From Rhizobacter sp. Root1238 (GTDB lineage: Bacteria; Pseudomonadota; Gammaproteobacteria; Burkholderiales; Burkholderiaceae_C): a stretch of DNA of 64,000 bases. Below are positions 29,552 to 36,866 of the stretch, one piece after another (the first letter of the stretch is position 1; each line of letters starts with the position of its first letter). Where the stretch lies: assembly GCF_001425825.1 (NCBI RefSeq), contig NZ_LMDM01000003.1, positions 77,956 to 141,955 of the forward strand. The letters run 5' to 3'. The position numbers and the translations under genes are program-made. The notes below the pieces were generated by a model. The model was not told the origin of the DNA and searched no databases. It saw only the letters and a list, made by a program, of their open reading frames with translations.

Positions 29552-30015
29552 GCGCACCCCGCCTGCAGCGCGGCGGGCGGCGACCGCACGAACAACACCT
29601 CGGCGAGCGCCGGCGCGTTGCGGACCAGGTCGGCCAGCGTGCTGCGGTCGAGCGCGGCGTAGAAGGCCTCCAGCGCGTCGTGCAGCACGCCCCGCAGCGC
29701 GCACACCCGCGCGATGCGGCAGGCGTCGGGCTGCTGGCCGAAGCAGTCGCCAGGGCGGGTCTGGGCCTCGGTCGCCCGCACCACCGTGCCGACGCCGATC
29801 TCGGCGGCCGGCCGGCCCAACGCGATGCCGCCGCCGCGTCCGCGCACGGTGCTCAGCCAGCCGTGCTGGCCGAGGAACCAGACCACCTTGGTCAGGTGGT
29901 GGGCCGAGATGCCGAACGAGCCGGCGATCTCGCGGATCGTGACCTGCCGGCCGGGCTTCGCCGCGAGGTAGATCAGCACGCGCAGGCTGTAGTCGGTGAA
30001 GCCGCTGAGCCTCAT
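29548..30015 (-). CDS. nsrR: Rrf2 family NO-sensing repressor NsrR
   Basis: A 155-residue Rrf2 regulator. The winged helix is MRLSGFTDYSLRVLIYLAAK with EIAGSFGISAHHLTKVV, and the cluster-binding cysteines follow as CX7CX5C (DCFGQQPDACRIARVC), the NsrR pattern for an NO-sensitive iron-sulfur cluster. NsrR represses NO-detoxification genes until NO destroys the cluster. Here it is the third gene of the operon it probably represses; a 31-bp palindrome fitting the NsrR motif lies before the first gene. Its ATG overlaps the norZ stop by 4 nt. Confidence 0.92.
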   Translation of the reverse strand: MRLSGFTDYSLRVLIYLAAKPGRQVTIREIAGSFGISAHHLTKVVWFLGQHGWLSTVRGRGGGIALGRPAAEIGVGTVVRATEAQTRPGDCFGQQPDACRIARVCALRGVLHDALEAFYAALDRSTLADLVRNAPALAEVLFVRSPPAALQAGCA

Positions 30016-32285
30016 GGCCGCACCGCCCGCGCGGACGGCACGGCCGCCGCGTCGGCGGCCGGGCGGCGCAGCAGCCGCCACGCATACACCGCCAGCAGCA
30101 GCGCGCCGCCGGCGAACACCACGTCGCCGGGCACGCGCAGCCACACCAGCGTTTCCATCACCTTCGAATGCACGACGGCCGGCGAGCGCGCGAACCACAT
30201 GCCCTGGTCGATGCTGGCCCAGGCCTGCCAGATGCCAGCCGGCAGCAGCGACAGGAACACCATCATCGCGAGGCCTGCATTCATGCCCCACCACGCCGGT
30301 GCCAGCAGGCGGTCGGCATGCAGGTGCCGCGCATACAGCCCGCGCAGGCAGAACAGCATCAGCCCGATGCCGAGCATGCCGTAGACGCCGAACAGCGCCG
30401 CATGCCCGTGGGCGGCCGTCATGTTCAGGCCCTGCACGTAGTACAGCGAGGCCGGCGGGTTGATCGCGAAGCCGAGCACGCCGGCGCCGACCGTGTTCCA
30501 GAACCCCACCGCGACGAAGCACATGATCGGCCAGCGGTAGGCCGCCAGCCACGGCGCGCGCTGCGAACGGCGCCAGGTCTGCAGGGCCTCCAGACCGAGC
30601 ATCGCGAGCGGCACGACCTCGAGCGCGGAGAACACCGCGCCGACGGCGATCACCGAGGTCGGCGTGCCGGTGAAGTACAGGTGGTGCAGCGTGCCCAGGA
30701 TGCCGCCGAACAGGAACACGATGGTCTCGGCGACGATCGCGCGGTTGGCGCTCGCGGCGCAGACCAGGCCCAGCCGCGTGAAGATCAGCGCGACCACCGC
30801 GGTGGCGAAGACCTCGAAGAAGCCTTCGACCCACAGGTGCACCAGCCACCAGCGCCAGTACTCGACCATCGAGTAGTGGGTGTGCTGGCCCCACATCAGC
30901 GAACTGGAATAGAAGCCGCCGATGCAGGCCGCCGACAGGAACACCATCGCGATCAGGCCGCGGGTCTCCGACGGCTTCTTCAGCGCCGGCCACAGTGCGC
31001 GGCCGAGCAGCAGCAGCCAGAACAGCAGGCCGACGAACAGCAGCAGCTGCCAGACGCGGCCCATGCTGGTGAATTCGAGACCCTGGTTGCCGATCCAGAA
31101 GCTGAAGTCCACGCCGCGGTGCTGCAGCGTGCCGAGCCAGCCGGTGGCGGTGGAGCCGACCACGATGGCGATCAGCGCCCAGAACAGCACGTCGACGCCG
31201 AGCTTCTGGAAGCGCGGTTCGGCGCCGGACAGCAGCGGGGCGATGTACAGGCCGGTGGCCAGCCAGGCGGTGGCGATCCAGAAGATGCCGACCTGCGTGT
31301 GCACGGTGCGGCTCACGACATACGGCAGCACCTCGGCCAGCGGGAGGCCGAAGAACGCATCGCCCTCGACCGCGTAGTGGGCCGTGATGGCGCCCATGCC
31401 GATCTGCAGCAGCAGCAGGCCCACCACCGCGAAGAAGTACTTGCGGGTCGCCTTCATCGACGGGGTGGCCGCCACCTGCAGGAAGGGGTCGGCGGCCGGC
31501 GGCACCGGATCGGCCTCGTGCTCGCGGCTGCCGTGGAACCAGACCATCGCGGCGATGCCGGCGATCAGCAGCACGATGCTCGCCATCGACCACATGGCCG
31601 CGGTGCCGGTCAGCGTGTTGCCCACCAGCGGCTCGTGCGGCCAGTTGCTGGTGTACGACAGGGCGGTCTCGCCGGGGCGGTCGGTGGCCGCGGCCCACGA
31701 GCTCCAGAAGAAGAAGGCCGTCAGCGCCTGGCGGTCGGCGGCGTCGGGAACGCTGCCGGCGCGCATCGCGTACTGGCTGCGCAGCCCGGCCAGCGCCGGG
31801 TCGCTGCCGAACAGGCTGTCGTAGTGGCTCGCGACGCGCCGGATCGCCAGCGCGCGGTCGTTCGACACCTTCAGCACGCCGCTCGTCTCGTCGTAGCCGT
31901 TGTGCCGCATCTCCTCGCGCAGGGTGACGCCGATCGCGGCGCGGTCCGCGCTCGACAGCGTCGGTTGCGCCTGCACGTGCTGGTCGAGGCGAAGCGCCTG
32001 CAGCGCCGACGCCTCGCGGTGCAGCCAGTCGGCCGACCAGTCGGGCGCCACGTAGGCGCCATGGCCCCAGACCGTGCCTTGCTGCTGGCCGCCCGAGGCG
32101 AGCCAGACCTGCTGGCCGGCCTGGATCTGCGCGCCGGTGAACAGCGTGCGGCCGTCGGCATCGACCACCGAGGCGGGAATGGGAGGGGCCGCCAGGTGGA
32201 TCTGGTAGCCGAGGAAGCCGAGCGCGCCGAAGGACAGCACGAAGATCAGTGCCAGCCAGCGCCACAGGCGATGCGAGGGGTTCAT
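30012..32285 (-). CDS. norZ: Quinol-dependent nitric oxide reductase (qNOR)
   Basis: A 757-residue single-subunit NO reductase that reduces NO to N2O with electrons from quinol at the inner membrane. The N-terminal extension fused ahead of the haem-copper-oxidase-like core (about residues 1-220) is typical of qNOR and replaces NorC. Core motifs are present: VSRTVHTQVGIFWIATAWLA, HLWVEGFFEVFATA, GTLHHLYFTGTP and HGHAALFGVYGMLG with the haem and FeB histidines. The start at 32285 follows aaggagc. It is the main enzyme of the operon with DUF2249 before it and nsrR after it. Confidence 0.96.
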   Translation of the reverse strand: MNPSHRLWRWLALIFVLSFGALGFLGYQIHLAAPPIPASVVDADGRTLFTGAQIQAGQQVWLASGGQQQGTVWGHGAYVAPDWSADWLHREASALQALRLDQHVQAQPTLSSADRAAIGVTLREEMRHNGYDETSGVLKVSNDRALAIRRVASHYDSLFGSDPALAGLRSQYAMRAGSVPDAADRQALTAFFFWSSWAAATDRPGETALSYTSNWPHEPLVGNTLTGTAAMWSMASIVLLIAGIAAMVWFHGSREHEADPVPPAADPFLQVAATPSMKATRKYFFAVVGLLLLQIGMGAITAHYAVEGDAFFGLPLAEVLPYVVSRTVHTQVGIFWIATAWLATGLYIAPLLSGAEPRFQKLGVDVLFWALIAIVVGSTATGWLGTLQHRGVDFSFWIGNQGLEFTSMGRVWQLLLFVGLLFWLLLLGRALWPALKKPSETRGLIAMVFLSAACIGGFYSSSLMWGQHTHYSMVEYWRWWLVHLWVEGFFEVFATAVVALIFTRLGLVCAASANRAIVAETIVFLFGGILGTLHHLYFTGTPTSVIAVGAVFSALEVVPLAMLGLEALQTWRRSQRAPWLAAYRWPIMCFVAVGFWNTVGAGVLGFAINPPASLYYVQGLNMTAAHGHAALFGVYGMLGIGLMLFCLRGLYARHLHADRLLAPAWWGMNAGLAMMVFLSLLPAGIWQAWASIDQGMWFARSPAVVHSKVMETLVWLRVPGDVVFAGGALLLAVYAWRLLRRPAADAAAVPSARAVRP

Positions 32286-32316
32286 GGAATGCTCCTTGGG
32301 GAAACCTGGGGAGGGA

Positions 32317-32625
32317 TCAGGCCGCGCCGCCGCAGCCGCCGCAGCAGCCGCCGGCGGCATGGCGGTCCGGCACGGCCTGCCGGGTGATGCGCACGCGCCA
32401 GAGGGCGGGACCCGCCTGCACGTACTCCCAGCTGAAGGCGCCGGGCATCTCGGCGTGGAACTGGTGCTGCAGCGGCTGCGGGTCGTGGTCGTTCACCAGC
32501 TGCATCGACCTGCCGACCGGCAGCTTCCTGAAGGTCGAGAAGATCAGCGCGTGGCGTTCGTGCCGCGGGATCGGGCGGACGTCGATGACGGCAAGGGACG
32601 GGGCGGAAACCTGGGACGGGGACAT
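32317..32625 (-). CDS. DUF2249 domain protein with Cys-rich tail
   Basis: A 102-residue protein with a DUF2249 core: VIDVRPIPRHERHALIFSTF, LPVGRSMQLVNDHDPQPLQH and EYVQAGPALWRVRITR. DUF2249 proteins often accompany NO reductase, hemerythrin and nitrite-reductase genes, but have no proven reaction; a conserved His-Asp segment may bind metal. The C-terminus is unusual: GGCCGGCGGAA, three cysteines in a glycine run that could bind a metal ion. It is the first gene of the NO operon, 31 nt before norZ, with ribosome-binding site caggagattcccgc. Confidence 0.83.
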   Translation of the reverse strand: MSPSQVSAPSLAVIDVRPIPRHERHALIFSTFRKLPVGRSMQLVNDHDPQPLQHQFHAEMPGAFSWEYVQAGPALWRVRITRQAVPDRHAAGGCCGGCGGAA

Positions 32626-32654
32626 GCGGGAATCTCCTGGCGTGGATGCGTTGC

Positions 32655-32685
32655 ACGATAGATGCATGGCAGATGCATCTATCGT
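32655..32685. promoter_or_regulatory. NsrR-type operator upstream of the NO operon
   Basis: A perfect palindrome with 13-bp arms, ACGATAGATGCAT and ATGCATCTATCGT, separated by GGCAG. It contains the GATGCAT/ATGCATC core of the known NsrR motif (AAGATGCAT-N5-ATGCATCTT-like). It lies 30-60 nt before the DUF2249 start, where it could block the promoter, and nsrR itself is in that operon. Target and role are inferred. Confidence 0.75.
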
Positions 32686-32708
32686 AGGAGGGCGACCGCG
32701 GCAGGGTC

Positions 32709-32722
32709 TTGACGCAAATCAA
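32709..32722. promoter_or_regulatory. FNR box between the NO operon and nirK
   Basis: TTGACGCAAATCAA matches all ten consensus positions. Its centre is about 90 nt upstream of the DUF2249 start (just beyond the NsrR site) and about 126 nt upstream of nirK. The spacing favours activation of the NO operon with NsrR repressing between the box and the gene; it may also serve nirK. Confidence 0.65.
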
Positions 32723-32756
32723 TGCGGCATCGACGACGCGGCCGCTGTCGCCTTCC

Positions 32757-32770
32757 TTGACGGAACACAA
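32757..32770. promoter_or_regulatory. FNR-like box upstream of nirK (imperfect)
   Basis: TTGACGGAACACAA has a perfect left half and a CACAA right half (8 of 10 positions), the same right half as the site before ubiU. Its centre is about 78 nt before the nirK start, a better activation distance than that of the perfect box. Confidence 0.4.
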
Positions 32771-32841
32771 ACCCTCGCCGGCGACGCGCCCCTACTGTCA
32801 TGCCGTCCCGATGGAGGGACGCATCCGTACCGGATCACAGC

Positions 32842-34332
32842 ATGACCAACATCCTCAAGACAGCGACGGCCGCCGCACTGCTGGCCTGCACCCTGGGCCT
32901 GGCGCACGCCGCGGGCACGGCGCAGAAAGCGGTGCCGAAAACCGGCGACTTCGGCCCGCCCCAGGGCGCGCCCATCCACGCGGTGCTGACCAGCCCGCCC
33001 AACGTGCCGCCGCCGATCCATCGCAGCACGCCCGCCAAGGTCATCGTCGAGCTCGAGGTGATCGAGAAGGAGATGCAGATCTCCGAAGGCGTGTCGTACA
33101 CGTTCTGGACCTTCGGCGGCACCGTGCCCGGCAGCTTCATCCGCGTGCGCCAGGGCGACACGGTGGAGTTCCACCTGAAGAACCACCCGGGCAGCAAGAT
33201 GCCGCACAACATCGACCTGCACGGCGTCACCGGCCCCGGCGGCGGGGCGGCGTCCAGCTTCACCGCGCCGGGCCATGCGTCGCAGTTCACGTTCAAGGCG
33301 CTCAACGAAGGCATCTACGTCTACCACTGCGCCACCGCGCCGGTGGGCATGCACGTGGCCAACGGCATGTACGGCCTGATCCTGGTCGAGCCGCCGCAGG
33401 GGCTGCCGAAGGTGGACCACGAGTACTACGTGATGCAGGGCGACTTCTACACCGGCGGCAAGTACCGCGAGAAGGGGCTGCAGCCGTTCGACATGGAGAA
33501 GGCCATCGACGAGCGGCCGACCTACGTGCTGTTCAACGGCGCCGAAGGTGCGCTGACCGGCGACAAGGCGATCACCGCGAAGACCGGCGAGACGGTGCGG
33601 CTGTTCGTCGGCAACGGCGGGCCGAACCTGGTGTCCAGCTTCCACGTGATCGGCGCCATCTTCGACGAGGTGCGCTACGAGGGCGGCAGCAACGTGCAGA
33701 AGAACGTGCAGACCACGCTGATCCCGGCCGGCGGCGCGGCGGTGGTGAAGTTCACGACCCGCGTGCCCGGCAGCTACGTGCTGGTCGATCATTCGATCTT
33801 CCGCGCGTTCAACAAGGGTGCGCTGGCGATCCTGAAGGTCAGCGGGCCGGAGGACAAGTCGCTGTACTCCGGCAAGGAACTCGACTCGGTGTACCTGGGC
33901 GACCGCTCGCAGCCGAACATGAACGCGGTCGCCACCGCGACGCAGGCGGCCGCCGCCGGCACCTTGACGCTGCAGGACCAGGTGCGTGCCGGCGAGTCGC
34001 TGTTTGCCGGGACCTGCTCGGTGTGCCACCAGGCGAACGGTGCCGGCCTGCCGGGCGTGTTTCCGCCGCTGGCACGGTCCGACTACCTCGCGTCCGACCC
34101 GGCGCGCGCGATCGGCATCGTGCTGCACGGGCTGACCGGCAAGCTGAAGGTGAATGGCGGCGACTACGACTCGGTGATGCCGCCGATGATGCAGCTCAAC
34201 GACGACGAGGTCGCCAACATCCTCACCTACGTGCTCAACAGCTGGGGCAACCCGGGCGGGCGCATCCTGACCGACGACGTGAAGCGGGTGCGCGCCGCCA
34301 GGCCGGTGGCGGCGACGGTCGCCGAGCACTGA
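32842..34332 (+). CDS. nirK: Copper nitrite reductase with C-terminal cytochrome c domain
   Basis: A 496-residue periplasmic enzyme that reduces nitrite to NO. A Sec signal peptide is evident ([20 protein letters not shown] then AHAA). Two cupredoxin domains follow with type 1 and type 2 copper ligands: [26 protein letters not shown] and [11 protein letters not shown]. The short Cys-to-His loop and these motifs match the AniA-like class II enzymes. Residues about 360-490 add a cytochrome c domain with CSVCH (Cys392-His396) and a likely Met ligand in SVMPPM, which would deliver electrons directly. It heads nirK-nirV-sco, divergent from the NO operon, with FNR-like boxes between. Confidence 0.96.
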   Translation: MTNILKTATAAALLACTLGLAHAAGTAQKAVPKTGDFGPPQGAPIHAVLTSPPNVPPPIHRSTPAKVIVELEVIEKEMQISEGVSYTFWTFGGTVPGSFIRVRQGDTVEFHLKNHPGSKMPHNIDLHGVTGPGGGAASSFTAPGHASQFTFKALNEGIYVYHCATAPVGMHVANGMYGLILVEPPQGLPKVDHEYYVMQGDFYTGGKYREKGLQPFDMEKAIDERPTYVLFNGAEGALTGDKAITAKTGETVRLFVGNGGPNLVSSFHVIGAIFDEVRYEGGSNVQKNVQTTLIPAGGAAVVKFTTRVPGSYVLVDHSIFRAFNKGALAILKVSGPEDKSLYSGKELDSVYLGDRSQPNMNAVATATQAAAAGTLTLQDQVRAGESLFAGTCSVCHQANGAGLPGVFPPLARSDYLASDPARAIGIVLHGLTGKLKVNGGDYDSVMPPMMQLNDDEVANILTYVLNSWGNPGGRILTDDVKRVRAARPVAATVAEH

Positions 34333-34333
34333 C

Positions 34334-35128
34334 GTGGGCACGACGGCCTGGATCGCCGCCGGTGCCTGCTGCATCGCGCTGCCGTGCGCGGCGCAGACGG
34401 TGGCGTATGTCGACATTCCGGCCGGCACGCTCGCGAGCGTGCTGGCACGCGATGCGCAGCAGCAGCCGCAAGCCATCGCCGCCTTCGCGATGCGCGCGAC
34501 GCCGGTGACGGTGGGCGAGCTGCAGCGCTTCGTCGTCGCGCAGCCGCAGTGGCAGCGCGGGCGCGTCGCCACGGTCTTCGCCGATGCCGACTACCTGAGC
34601 GGCTGGCGCGACCCGGTCACGCCCGGCGACGGCTGGCGAGCCGACCAGCCGGCCACCGGGCTCAGCTGGTTCGCCGCGCAGGCCTTCTGCGAGGGCGAGG
34701 GCGGCAGGCTGCCCAGCTGGCCCGAGTGGGAGTACGTGGCGGCGGCCGACGAGACCCGTGTCGATGCGCGCGCCGACCCCGCGTGGCGCGCGCGCATCCT
34801 GGCGTGGTATTCGCGGCCGGCGACGCAGGCGCTGCCGGCCGTCGGCGGCCCACCCAATGCGTATGGCGTGCGCGATCTGCACGGCCTGGTGTGGGAGTGG
34901 GTGGACGACTTCAACGCGCTGCTGGTGAACCCCGACAGCCGCTCCGCCGACGACCCCGACAAGCTGCAGTTCTGCGGCGCCGGCGCCATCGACCTGCAAC
35001 AGCGGGAGAACTACGCGGTGCTGATGCGCGTGGCCCTGCTGTCATCCCTCGACGCCTCGAACAGCACGCGCAGCCTCGGCTTTCGCTGCGTGCGTCCGCA
35101 GGCCCCCGTTCTGAAGGAGAAACACTGA
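34334..35128 (+). CDS. nirV: NirV-like formylglycine-generating-enzyme-family protein
   Basis: A 264-residue exported protein of the FGE-sulfatase (SUMF1) fold: a signal peptide (TAWIAAGACCIALPCAAQ), then FAMRATPVTVGELQRFV, ATGLSWFAAQAFCEGEGGRL, PSWPEWEYVAAADE, DLHGLVWEWVDDFN and a C-terminal RSLGFRCVR. NirV proteins are found beside nirK in many denitrifiers; their function is not established. The GTG at 34334 follows the nirK stop by one base, so translation is coupled. The stop overlaps the next ATG (ATGA). Confidence 0.85.
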   Translation: MGTTAWIAAGACCIALPCAAQTVAYVDIPAGTLASVLARDAQQQPQAIAAFAMRATPVTVGELQRFVVAQPQWQRGRVATVFADADYLSGWRDPVTPGDGWRADQPATGLSWFAAQAFCEGEGGRLPSWPEWEYVAAADETRVDARADPAWRARILAWYSRPATQALPAVGGPPNAYGVRDLHGLVWEWVDDFNALLVNPDSRSADDPDKLQFCGAGAIDLQQRENYAVLMRVALLSSLDASNSTRSLGFRCVRPQAPVLKEKH

Positions 35129-35688
35129 TGTTGAGAAGAACCTTGCTGGCCACGCTGCTGGCCTGTGCCGCCTCGGCGGGCGCCGCGCCGCGTTGGCCGG
35201 GCGATTCGGTCTACCAGCTCGACCTGCCGCTGACCGACCAGGACGGCCGGGCCATCGCGCTCGATGCCGGCCAGGGCCACCCGATGCTGGTCACGATGTT
35301 CTACACCTCGTGCCAGTTCGTCTGCCCGATGCTGGTCGACGCGCTGCGCGACACGCAGGCGGCACTGGCCCCGGCCGAGCGCGAACGCATCGGCGTGCTG
35401 ATGGTGAGCTTCGACCCGGAACGCGACACCGTGCAGGTGCTGCGGCGCACCGCCGACGAACGGGGACTCGATGGCGCGCACTGGACGCTGGCCCGCACCG
35501 ACGCGGCCGGCGCGCGCAAGCTGGCCGCGCTGCTGGGCATCCGTTTTCGCGCGCTGCCCGACGGCGACTACAACCACACCAGCCTGCTGGTCCTGCTGGA
35601 TGCGCGCGGCCGCGTCGCCGGGCGCACCACGCGGCTGGGCAGCGCCGACCCGGCCTTCGTGCGGCGGATCCAGGCGCAACTGCGTTGA
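35128..35688 (+). CDS. SCO1/SenC family copper chaperone
   Basis: A 186-residue thioredoxin-fold protein with a signal peptide (MLRRTLLATLLACAASAGAA). The copper-binding CX3C is in FYTSCQFVCPM and the third ligand histidine in DYNHTSLLVLL. SCO proteins load copper into oxidases and, in denitrifiers, may do so for NirK. It is the last gene of the nirK-nirV operon, starting within the nirV stop, so copper delivery to NirK is the likely job. Its end lies 3 nt from the convergent napC. Confidence 0.9.
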   Translation: MLRRTLLATLLACAASAGAAPRWPGDSVYQLDLPLTDQDGRAIALDAGQGHPMLVTMFYTSCQFVCPMLVDALRDTQAALAPAERERIGVLMVSFDPERDTVQVLRRTADERGLDGAHWTLARTDAAGARKLAALLGIRFRALPDGDYNHTSLLVLLDARGRVAGRTTRLGSADPAFVRRIQAQLR

Positions 35689-35691
35689 GCC

Positions 35692-36354
35692 TCAGCGTGC
35701 GGTGGCGGCGCCGGCTTCGGCCTGCGCCGCCTGCTCGGCCTTCGGCACCTGCTGCCCCGGCGTGTCGGTCGGGGCCTCGCCGGGCGGGATGTGCGGCAGC
35801 CGGTGCGCGATGCCCTTGTGGCAATCGATGCAGGTCTTGTCCTTGTTGGCCAGGTGGGTCGAGTGCATGGCCTGCGCGCGCACGCTCTGGCGCGTGAAGT
35901 CCATCGAGTCGTAGTTGTGGCAGTTGCGGCATTCCAGCGAATCGTTGGCCTTGAAACGGGCCCATTCGTGGCGTGCCAGCTCCAGCCGCTTGGCCTGGAA
36001 CTTCTCCGGCGTGTCGATGGTGCCGAACACCTTGCCCCAGACCTCCTTCGACGCCTGCATCTTGCGGGCGATCTTGTGGGTCCACTCGTGCGGCACGTGG
36101 CAGTTCGAGCACACCGCGCGCACGCCGGAGCGGTTGGTGTAGTGGATGGTGCTCTTCAGCTCGGCGAACACGTTGTCGCGCATCTCGTGGCAGCTGGTGC
36201 AGAAGGCCTCGGTGTTGGTGGCCTCCATCGCGGTGTTGAAGGCACCCCAGAACGTCACGCCGGCGATGAAGCCGGCCAGCAGCAGGACGCCCAGGCTGTA
36301 GTGCACGCTGGGGCGGGCGAGGATGGTCCAGAAGCGGATCAGCAGGTGGCGCAC
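35692..36354 (-). CDS. napC: NapC tetrahaem quinol dehydrogenase
   Basis: A 220-residue membrane-anchored tetrahaem cytochrome c of the NapC/NirT family. One N-terminal helix (about 18-40) is followed by four CXXCH sites: CTSCH, CSNCH, CRNCH and CIDCH. NapC passes electrons from quinol to NapB/NapA. The GTG at 36354 has GGAGG eight nt upstream and gives a normal-length anchor. An alanine/glutamine-rich tail follows the last haem. It is the last gene of napEDABC. Confidence 0.95.
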   Translation of the reverse strand: MRHLLIRFWTILARPSVHYSLGVLLLAGFIAGVTFWGAFNTAMEATNTEAFCTSCHEMRDNVFAELKSTIHYTNRSGVRAVCSNCHVPHEWTHKIARKMQASKEVWGKVFGTIDTPEKFQAKRLELARHEWARFKANDSLECRNCHNYDSMDFTRQSVRAQAMHSTHLANKDKTCIDCHKGIAHRLPHIPPGEAPTDTPGQQVPKAEQAAQAEAGAATAR

Positions 36355-36367
36355 GGCGGGCCTCCGG

Positions 36368-36850
36368 TCAGCGGTGGGCGGAGGAGGCGGCTGCCTTGCG
36401 CAGCACCGTGTCGACGTCCTCGAAGGTGTTGGCCACCAGCGCACGCACCGGCTCCTGCGCCACGTGGCACTGCTGGCAGAAGTAGCGGCGCGTCGAGATC
36501 TGCGCCAGCACCTTGCCGTCGCGGTCGATGTAGTGCGTGACGCTCACCGGCACCGCCTGGCTGAATTCGGTGCGGGCGCGGGCGTGGCAGTCCAGGCACT
36601 TGTTGAAGTTGCGGTCGACCTGGTAGCCGTCGACCCGGTGCGGGATGATCGGCGGCTGCATGTCGTAGTTGCGCATGCGGCGCTGGTCGTCGTTGACCGC
36701 ATTGGCCAGCCGGGGCGGCACCGCGTCGTCGAGGATCGGGGTCGGGCCGCGCATCGCGTCCTGCAGCAGCGGCGGGGCCGCGGCGACCGCCGCGCACGCC
36801 AGCGCGCAAGCCAGGGCGCATGACCGCGCCAGCATTCGGAGTGCATTCAT
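36368..36850 (-). CDS. napB: NapB dihaem cytochrome c, nitrate reductase small subunit
   Basis: A 160-residue periplasmic dihaem cytochrome with a signal peptide ([19 protein letters not shown]). The haem sites are CLDCH (Cys85-His89) and CQQCH (Cys125-His129); family segments PPLIPH-like ([20 protein letters not shown]) and [10 protein letters not shown] agree. It receives electrons from NapC and feeds NapA. It lies 16 nt after napA. Confidence 0.95.
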   Translation of the reverse strand: MNALRMLARSCALACALACAAVAAAPPLLQDAMRGPTPILDDAVPPRLANAVNDDQRRMRNYDMQPPIIPHRVDGYQVDRNFNKCLDCHARARTEFSQAVPVSVTHYIDRDGKVLAQISTRRYFCQQCHVAQEPVRALVANTFEDVDTVLRKAAASSAHR

Positions 36851-36866
36851 GGGTTCTCCCTGCGCC

